Positions 48,339 through 53,164 of a DNA stretch of 53,164 bases are shown one piece after another. The stretch is taken from the NCBI RefSeq assembly GCF_020165985.1, contig NZ_JAIUKZ010000012.1, positions 1 through 53,164 on the forward strand, read 5' to 3'. Position numbers and translations under genes: made by a program. This DNA is from Bacillus sp. RAR_GA_16 (GTDB lineage Bacteria > Bacillota > Bacilli > Bacillales > Guptibacillaceae). Numbering within the stretch: position 1 is the stretch's first letter; each line of letters opens with the position of its first letter. The notes beneath the pieces are model-generated. The model worked only from the letters and a program-made list of their open reading frames with translations. It searched no databases and was not told the DNA's origin.

Positions 48339-49332
48339 GGATTTGGTCAAAATCATTTCGTTCTGGAAAGGAGAGGGTAAAAGTCGATCCGTTTCCTGGT
48401 TCTGAGGTGACATCGATGGATACTTTTAAATGCGCTGCGATTTTTCTTGTCAGATAAAGCCCCATTCCTGTTGCGGCTGAATCCTGATGGTTCGCCGTTG
48501 ACGTAAAGCCTTTCTCGAAAATGCGAGGTAGATCACGTGGCAGGATTCCACGACCATGATCCTTGATGAGAAGGACAGGCTGGGAGCCATTCCTACTGCT
48601 TTCGATCGTGATGTCACTGTTTTCGCTGTATTTCACAGCGTTAGTTAGCAATTGACGAAAGATAAATGCGAGCCACTTGGCGTCACTTAGTAGCTCTGTT
48701 ACGGTCAAATCAAGCTCAAAACCAACGCCCCGCTGTTTGCACCAGGTACGTAAGGGAGTGATTTCATCGACGAGAATTTTTTCAAGATTGACTTTTTCAA
48801 TATACAGGTCATTTTCAATCGCTGGCATACGTTTTTGGTGAAGCTGCTGATCAAGTAGAAAGTGAATCCGAAGCCATTCGTACGTAAGCTGCTCGTTTAG
48901 CTCACGGTCCTGTACGCGATCAATAAGCAAATGAAGTGCCGTAAGAGGTGTTTTTACTTCGTGGATCCACGTGATGAGATCGTCTTTTTCGACTTCAAGC
49001 TGGTGCTTCATCTGACTTGATTCATCTTTAAGCTGTTCAATCTGTTCGGATGTCACTTGCTCAACCACTTTTTCAAATGGACTTGTGCCCTGCGGAATGC
49101 TTGTGATATCAAAGTTCGTTTCGCGTTCTTCTAGCTCCTTGTAGAACGTTGCTTCTTTTCCGTATCGTACGAGTAGAAAAAGAAGGAAGAAGAGAAGGGT
49201 TAGAAAAACGGCATATAGAACGGATGTAAGTGGAATGGTCGCATCAACATATGTAATCAGAAGAAAGCACGCTTCCATGAAAAAGACGAACAGGATCCAG
49301 CTCCGCCGTTCTCGCAGAAAACGCCACATCAT
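48328..49332 (-). CDS. BceS-like intramembrane-sensing histidine kinase
   Basis: A 334-residue kinase. Two membrane helices (about 12-28 and 37-55) with a loop of only a few residues, so it has no sensor domain of its own; in the Bce type the signal comes from the transporter. Phosphoacceptor His124 in TWIHEVKTPLTAL, then FRQLLTNAVKYS, DHGRGILPRDLPRIFEKGF and ATGMGLYLTRK in the ATPase domain. The ATG overlaps the regulator stop by 4 bases (ATGA). It responds to peptide antibiotics, by family inference. Confidence 0.92.
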   Translation of the reverse strand: MMWRFLRERRSWILFVFFMEACFLLITYVDATIPLTSVLYAVFLTLLFFLLFLLVRYGKEATFYKELEERETNFDITSIPQGTSPFEKVVEQVTSEQIEQLKDESSQMKHQLEVEKDDLITWIHEVKTPLTALHLLIDRVQDRELNEQLTYEWLRIHFLLDQQLHQKRMPAIENDLYIEKVNLEKILVDEITPLRTWCKQRGVGFELDLTVTELLSDAKWLAFIFRQLLTNAVKYSENSDITIESSRNGSQPVLLIKDHGRGILPRDLPRIFEKGFTSTANHQDSAATGMGLYLTRKIAAHLKVSIDVTSEPGNGSTFTLSFPERNDFDQIRGM

Positions 49333-50012
49333 TGCGTTTCCAGAGCCATATAGCCCTGACCTATTTTCGTTTGGATCGCATCCCCAAGTTCAATATCTGC
49401 TAGTTTTTTTCGAAGGCGATTGACGTTAACGGTAAGGGTATTGTCACTTACAAAACGTTGATCGTCCCAGAGTCGATTGATGAGTTCATCCCGTGTGACG
49501 ATTTTGTTCTTTCGTTCGATAAGCATCAGAAGAATGATCATTTCATTCTTCGTTAAGTCAAGGGCATGATCATCCAATGTGACGCGGTTTCGCTCAGCAT
49601 CAATCGTGGTACCCTGCCAGGTTTTGAGCGTATTTGTATCCGTATTATAATTGTAAACGCGCCTTAAAATCGCCTGGATTTTGGCAACAAGCACTTCAAA
49701 GTGGAAAGGCTTTTGGATAAAATCATCTGCCCCAAGGTTCATCGACATCACCATATCAGTCGGATGATCCCGTGAAGAGAGAAAGATAATCGGAACATTC
49801 GAATGATCACGGATCATTCGGCACCAGTGAAAGCCGTCAAACTTCGGGAGTTGAATATCGATAATGGTAAGGTCAGGTTTGACCGTAGAGAATTCCTGCA
49901 TTACCTGACTAAAATCATGAATGCCATAAACCTCATAAGACCACTGCTCCAGTCGCTCCTTCATTTCCTGAAATAGTGTTGCATCATCTTCAATTAATAG
50001 TATTTTAAACAT
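49329..50012 (-). CDS. BceR-like OmpR-family response regulator
   Basis: A 227-residue regulator from ATG at 50012, after GTGGTGG; the frame is open four codons further. Receiver Asp52 in LTIIDIQLPKFDG, acidic IEDD at 7-10, Lys in QKPFHFEVL; winged helix with DLTKNEMIILLMLIERKNKIVTRDELINRLWDDQRFVSDNTLTVNVNRLRKKL. It should bind the BceR-type box upstream of the ATPase gene. Together with the following kinase it controls the ABC transporter. Confidence 0.92.
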   Translation of the reverse strand: MFKILLIEDDATLFQEMKERLEQWSYEVYGIHDFSQVMQEFSTVKPDLTIIDIQLPKFDGFHWCRMIRDHSNVPIIFLSSRDHPTDMVMSMNLGADDFIQKPFHFEVLVAKIQAILRRVYNYNTDTNTLKTWQGTTIDAERNRVTLDDHALDLTKNEMIILLMLIERKNKIVTRDELINRLWDDQRFVSDNTLTVNVNRLRKKLADIELGDAIQTKIGQGYMALETQ

Positions 50013-50098
50013 TCTAGCCACCACACTTTGCTTCGTTATCTATGTTGATTATAGCAAATAATTGGAAAGCGGTAAGGAACGTGAATGAAGTCACCTTC

Positions 50099-50140
50099 CA
50101 TTCGACAAACTCTAACAAAAACCGGGCGGTGACAGGCACT
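50099..50140 (+). repeat. Family B repeat copy 4
   Basis: ATTCGACAAACTCTAACAAAA and CCGGGCGGTGACAGGCACTC, same orientation as the other three; it is followed by a GCGGCTAGCGCCTAGCG dyad. Confidence 0.7.
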
Positions 50141-50224
50141 CGCGGCTAGCGCCTAGCGATCCTCTCCACTCCTTTCAATAATCTGGTAAACTAGTAAAGT
50201 TGGAAGAAGATTGGAGGAAAGAAA

Positions 50225-51337
50225 GTGAATGTCTATCAAAATCAAGATGACCTCGTTTTTTCTTATTTGCGATTAAAATCCCATCGCTTCATCCGGTGGA
50301 GCACAGTAGCGATCACGTTAGTATTTTTAGATCTCTTTGGTTTCATTCCATTATTAAATAATGATGACTCACTGATCGTGATGTTAACGTTGTTTAGTAT
50401 TGTGGGGATTCTGAACATCTGGGCGTTTCAATTATTTTTAGACCCATATGAGTATGAATCTGGCTATTATCTGTATCTTGGTGTATTAGGTGTCATTACG
50501 ACGATTCTTTTTGTTTTCGTTCATGAACAGGTTGTTTCTCAGTACGTTTCGGGAGATGAACAGATTTACCTATTGATGGCCAATGGACTATTGCTTCTCG
50601 TTCTGACGGGATGTTTTCATTTGTTAAATCGGAATCTATTGTATGGGGAAGCGTACGATCAGACCAAAAATACAAGGGTGAATCGCAAGTTAAAAATTGT
50701 GATTGGTGGACTAGCGGCTTTATACATACTGGGGCATGTTGGATTTCTTATTGTAGAAGAGGCCCCGATTCGTCATTTTATTGTTCTAACGTTGTTAACC
50801 TTGTTCACTGTGGTGACATCCTATCTGACCACTTTTTTTCATCGGTATCGCTTTCTTAGAAAGCACGTATCGGTTCTTGAAAAGCGAGATGCCTGTTTTG
50901 GACTGCCAAAACGTCTTCGGATTCCTGAGTATGAAGGTGATGCTTTTACGGTGATCATTTTCAATGATGTTGATATGGATGAGGAGCGTTTTATTGAGCT
51001 CGCGGGAAGTTTTACGGAAACGGCTGCTGAAGAAGTTCAGCTAATTGAAATGGACGAAGACGGAAGACGTAAGCTAGAGGAACGTTTTCCAAATCAGGAG
51101 ATTCAGCAAGAGGGGTTTGCTGTGATTAAAGTAAATCGCGAGCGTGTACTCCAAAACCTTCGCGAGCTAAAGAAAAGAACGATGCTGAAAAGTTTTTATC
51201 GCAACATTCCCCATCAGGTGTATGAAGAAACAAAACATGAAGCGTTGTTTCATTTAAATGATGCGGTGTTTTATTCAACGAGGGAAGAAGAAGTGATTGG
51301 GTTCTTAAAGAATGGAGGGGGTCAGGTACGTACCTGA
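50225..51337 (+). CDS. Hypothetical multi-pass membrane protein with cytosolic C-terminal domain
   Basis: A 370-residue protein with six hydrophobic segments in the first 215 residues (near 27-45, 50-70, 82-100, 112-130, 158-176, 185-205), then a soluble domain (about 215-365; FGLPKRLRIPEYEGDAFTVIIFNDVDMDEERFIELAGSF is its strongest beta-alpha part). No known family recognised. GTG start with AGGAAAGAAA. The last codons (GGGQVRT) lie in a 28-bp palindrome that also holds the stop. Confidence 0.7.
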   Translation: MNVYQNQDDLVFSYLRLKSHRFIRWSTVAITLVFLDLFGFIPLLNNDDSLIVMLTLFSIVGILNIWAFQLFLDPYEYESGYYLYLGVLGVITTILFVFVHEQVVSQYVSGDEQIYLLMANGLLLLVLTGCFHLLNRNLLYGEAYDQTKNTRVNRKLKIVIGGLAALYILGHVGFLIVEEAPIRHFIVLTLLTLFTVVTSYLTTFFHRYRFLRKHVSVLEKRDACFGLPKRLRIPEYEGDAFTVIIFNDVDMDEERFIELAGSFTETAAEEVQLIEMDEDGRRKLEERFPNQEIQQEGFAVIKVNRERVLQNLRELKKRTMLKSFYRNIPHQVYEETKHEALFHLNDAVFYSTREEEVIGFLKNGGGQVRT

Positions 51338-51343
51338 CCCCCT
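51316..51343. repeat. 28-bp perfect palindrome across a stop codon
   Basis: AGGGGGTCAGGTAC and GTACCTGACCCCCT are perfect complements with no loop. The TGA of the membrane-protein gene (51335-51337) is inside. As RNA it would form a very strong hairpin, but no T tract follows. Confidence 0.85.
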
Positions 51344-51427
51344 TCGTGGACATTTGTCTTTTTTTACATCATTCTCCTATTTTGATCAATAATAAGGGAA
51401 AGTCGGTCGAAGTAAGGAGTTGATCCT

Positions 51428-51700
51428 ATGAACGAGATAAACCAGCAAGTGTTACGAGAAGCGCATCAGGCATGCGGAGATATTGAAACCATTCGTCAGC
51501 AGCTGCTCGATGCAAGACAACGAGGCGATCTAGCGTTAGCTCAGCGGTTTGAGCAGGAATTAATGCGAGCGGAACAAGTTGCAAAAGAGTGCCAACGAAA
51601 GCTACAACAAACGACAGCAGGTAGTCTTGAGGGAGAGCAGATTCTTCAGCAGATCACTCATGACTTACATTCGTGCGGTCAGACGTTGCGCCAGAAATAG
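51428..51700 (+). CDS. Small helical protein (90 residues)
   Basis: A 90-residue cytosolic protein rich in Gln, Glu and Leu with heptad-like spacing (coiled coil), INQQVLREAHQACGDIETIRQQLLDARQRGDLALAQRFEQELMRAEQVAKECQRK (key residues only), and three Cys at fairly even spacing. No recognised family. ATG after AAGGAGTTGATCCT (11-base spacing). Followed by a strong bidirectional terminator; alone on the plus strand here. Confidence 0.65.
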   Translation: MNEINQQVLREAHQACGDIETIRQQLLDARQRGDLALAQRFEQELMRAEQVAKECQRKLQQTTAGSLEGEQILQQITHDLHSCGQTLRQK

Positions 51701-51707
51701 CTCCACT

Positions 51708-51736
51708 AAAAAAGCTGACATGACGTCAGCTTTTTT
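51708..51736. terminator. Bidirectional terminator
   Basis: AAAAAAGCTGAC and GTCAGCTTTTTT pair perfectly around a 5-base loop, between the small helical protein gene and the convergent hydroxylase gene. Confidence 0.95.
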
Positions 51737-51739
51737 AAT

Positions 51740-52363
51740 TTAGGTGGATGTGTATTTACGCTGCTCCAAATCCTTTGCTGTTTGGCTCATCTGCACATCT
51801 TTTTCCTTTTTTAAGGTGCCGAAAAGAACATCAACAAATGGTGTGGAAACCCCGTACCAATAGTTTTCATTTTTATAATGATGCAGGATATGCGTTTTTT
51901 TCAGCCACTGCCCGAACTTTGTTCTCGGTTTAAAGGGGCGATGAGCAATATAGTGTTTCCACTCATAGAAAAAGAACATGGCGAGCAATCCTGTACTAAA
52001 CGCAAGTGTGAGAAGTAGAGATCCGGAAAGCCAGTAGAAAATGAAGCAAAGGAGAAACAGGTTCGGAAAGCTATACCAAAATGGCAGAAATAAAAGCTTT
52101 AAATCATTCGGCACTTTGTGATGGTCATAATGCAGTCGTTTAATCAACTTTAATAGATAGGGATTCTGAGGAGTTTTAATATGAAATAAAAAGCGGTGGG
52201 TAAGGTATTCACTAAACATGTAAGTGACAATTCCAATAAGAATGAAGAGGAGGACAATTGGAGAGAGCGTCATCGTCAGTAGAAAGCCAACAACGATCAG
52301 AAACACACCAAACATGATTAAGATATCCGTATGGAAGAAGAAGTCACGGTACAATTGTTTCAT
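51740..52363 (-). CDS. Fatty acid hydroxylase/sterol desaturase-family membrane enzyme
   Basis: A 207-residue di-iron membrane enzyme. Histidine boxes: HRFLFH (His56, His61), HYDHH (78-82), HYIAH (137-141) and HILHH (158-162), placed between four membrane segments, as in the family. It would hydroxylate or desaturate a lipid chain using oxygen at the membrane; substrate not deducible (bacteria lack sterols, so fatty acids or carotenoid-like lipids are more likely). Directly after the FadR-type regulator gene (1 base), so co-transcribed and probably under its control. Confidence 0.88.
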   Translation of the reverse strand: MKQLYRDFFFHTDILIMFGVFLIVVGFLLTMTLSPIVLLFILIGIVTYMFSEYLTHRFLFHIKTPQNPYLLKLIKRLHYDHHKVPNDLKLLFLPFWYSFPNLFLLCFIFYWLSGSLLLTLAFSTGLLAMFFFYEWKHYIAHRPFKPRTKFGQWLKKTHILHHYKNENYWYGVSTPFVDVLFGTLKKEKDVQMSQTAKDLEQRKYTST

Positions 52364-52364
52364 A

Positions 52365-53051
52365 CTACACGCCCCCGTTCATTTTTATTTTCCAAAGCTC
52401 TAAACTGGTTACCATCATCTGTTTTGTTAACGTTTCAGCGCAATGGAGATCTCCTTTTAACGTCGCTTCAAGGAACTGTTCATAGTACTTTTTGGATGCT
52501 TTTCGATGAGAGGGTTCTAGAAAGTATTTCTCCGCCATTTTGCCATAGATGTTTTCGAAACTATTTAAGATGAGAAGAAAAACCGGGTTAGGGGAGAGCT
52601 CGGCAACGCTTTTCTGTAGCTTCCAGTCAAACTCAGCATATGATTTCGGATCGTCTGTTAGCTCTTGAAGAGGGATGAAAAGTGAAATCATTTGAAGTCT
52701 GTGATGAAGGAGAGCATCTCGGACGTAAGCCGGTGTTAACGTAATCCGAAGCTCAAGCATGTAAACAATGAATTCATCAGGAATCTCATCATGGTGCTGA
52801 AGAATGTTCACGATGGTCATTAAATTTCCGCGCTTCCAATAATCATTCACAATGGCTGGTGCACCCTTCCGAATCGTAACCCACCCATCACGTTCCAGGC
52901 GTTGCAGGGCTTCGCGAATGGTAGGTCTGCCAACTTGGTAGTGAGTAGCGAGTTCTCGTTCAGGAGGGAGTGGGTGATTTGTGCGCCATTCTTTTTCTAA
53001 AATCGATCGAATAAGCTGTTTTGTGATCTTTTCGGAGGATCGTTCGATCAT
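52365..53051 (-). CDS. FadR-type GntR-family regulator
   Basis: A 228-residue regulator. Winged helix at the N-terminus (LPPERELATHYQVGRPTIREALQRLERDGWVTIRKGAPAIV, key LPPERELA, GRPTIREALQ) and a C-terminal all-helical FadR/FCD-like ligand domain (about 80-220). Such regulators bind acyl-CoAs or small acids and repress their operon. It precedes the fatty-acid-hydroxylase gene and has two TGGTAATACCA operators in front of its start. The ligand is not known; lipid-related is an inference. Confidence 0.88.
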   Translation of the reverse strand: MIERSSEKITKQLIRSILEKEWRTNHPLPPERELATHYQVGRPTIREALQRLERDGWVTIRKGAPAIVNDYWKRGNLMTIVNILQHHDEIPDEFIVYMLELRITLTPAYVRDALLHHRLQMISLFIPLQELTDDPKSYAEFDWKLQKSVAELSPNPVFLLILNSFENIYGKMAEKYFLEPSHRKASKKYYEQFLEATLKGDLHCAETLTKQMMVTSLELWKIKMNGGV

Positions 53052-53072
53052 TATGTAGGTTCACCCCTGTTC

Positions 53073-53109
53073 TGGTAATACCAAAGTTTTTATTGGTAAT
53101 ACCATTATA
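53073..53109 (-). promoter_or_regulatory. Double operator and promoter of the GntR/hydroxylase operon
   Basis: TGGTAATACCA occurs at 53073-53083 and 53094-53104, centres 21 bases apart, on one face of the helix. It fits the FadR-type pattern TGGTNNNACCA. On the minus strand TATAAT at 53109-53104 touches the outer operator; no good -35 is visible. Confidence 0.7.
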
Positions 53110-53126
53110 AGGTATGGGAGTGGTGA

Positions 53127-53164
53127 ATGGCGAGTTTTTGTTTGAAAATTCTTTCTTTTTATGA
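53127..53164 (+). CDS. Possible 5' end of a divergent gene
   Basis: ATG at 53127 follows GGGAG by 6 bases and the frame (MASFCLKILSFY) is open to the end of the window. It would share the operator region with the GntR gene. Only twelve codons are visible, so it may be spurious. Confidence 0.25.
   Translation, partial: MASFCLKILSFY

Noticed and set aside
20-53164. tRNA, rRNA or riboswitch structures
   Set aside because: Scanning by eye found no tRNA cloverleaf sequences, rRNA segments or known riboswitch cores; this is a manual check, not a covariance-model search.

Overview
The window is a chromosomal segment of a low-to-moderate GC Gram-positive bacterium, most likely a Bacillaceae member. 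The evidence is strong AGGAGG-type ribosome binding sites, frequent GTG/TTG starts, and families typical of Bacillus: YezG/YobK-type immunity proteins, HelD, BceRS-BceAB-type and HssRS-HrtBA-type systems, a YhcF/YtrA-like GntR operon, DUF421 and TIGR04104 proteins. I cannot name the species. No rRNA, tRNA, CRISPR array, phage or complete insertion sequence was seen.

Layout. (1) 1-3.7 kb: an array of eight small immunity-type genes on the plus strand (three DUF600/YezG-like, three SMI1/KNR4-SUKH, one DUF4274, one frameshifted DUF6985). It looks like the 3' tail of a polymorphic-toxin locus whose toxin would lie left of the window. (2) 3.9-8.0 kb: helD, an apparently leaderless ArsR-type repressor with a VOC protein, and an XRE regulator fused to a desulfoferrodoxin-like module. 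(3) 8.3-13.7 kb, minus strand: three maturation genes of a thiazole/oxazole-modified peptide (ThiF-like partner protein, YcaO cyclodehydratase, double-domain SagB dehydrogenase). The matching precursor, with 18 cysteines in (Cys-X-X)n repeats and a typical heterocycloanthracin/sonorensin leader, lies alone about 10 kb away at 23702-24019. Precursor and enzymes are therefore physically split. (4) 14-22 kb: MarR regulator, PAS-GGDEF cyclase, VOC, YciI, four GNAT acetyltransferases and a PhzF-like enzyme. (5) 21.7-23.6 kb: a GntR regulator with an ABC exporter whose ATPase gene carries a +1 frameshift. (6) 24-31 kb: VOC, APH-like kinase, HIT protein, an HTH protein with six 28-residue repeats, and an ECF sigma/anti-sigma pair. 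Divergent to that pair are four tiny membrane or zinc-ribbon genes behind a textbook ECF promoter. (7) 31-33.8 kb: SorC regulator, Gfo/Idh/MocA oxidoreductase and VOC protein. (8) 33.8-37.7 kb: a haem-stress system, hssR-hssS-hrtB-hrtA, with matching HssR-type direct repeats in front of hssR and hrtB. (9) 37.9-45.5 kb: an ABC exporter followed by a membrane protein and a small HTH gene, a secreted M14 carboxypeptidase, a DUF421 protein and a HEXXH protein. (10) 45.5-50.0 kb: a BceRS-BceAB-like antimicrobial-peptide sensing and detoxification module with a BceR-type box. (11) 50.2-53.2 kb: unknown membrane protein, small coiled-coil protein, fatty-acid-hydroxylase-family enzyme and a FadR-type GntR regulator with a double operator.

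Two dispersed repeat families stand out. Family A is a 27-bp unit (GAATCG, GGGACGGTTCT, TGATTC). It occurs ten times between 6.2 and 33.9 kb, always at gene 3' ends. Six of the copies form three inverted pairs that bracket a hairpin, giving composite elements of about 190-205 bp. Family B (core GGGYGGTGMCAGGCAC) occurs four times between 40.5 and 50.2 kb, always in the same orientation. Some copies, and a separate perfect palindrome at 51.3 kb, run into coding sequence and supply the stop codon of the host gene.
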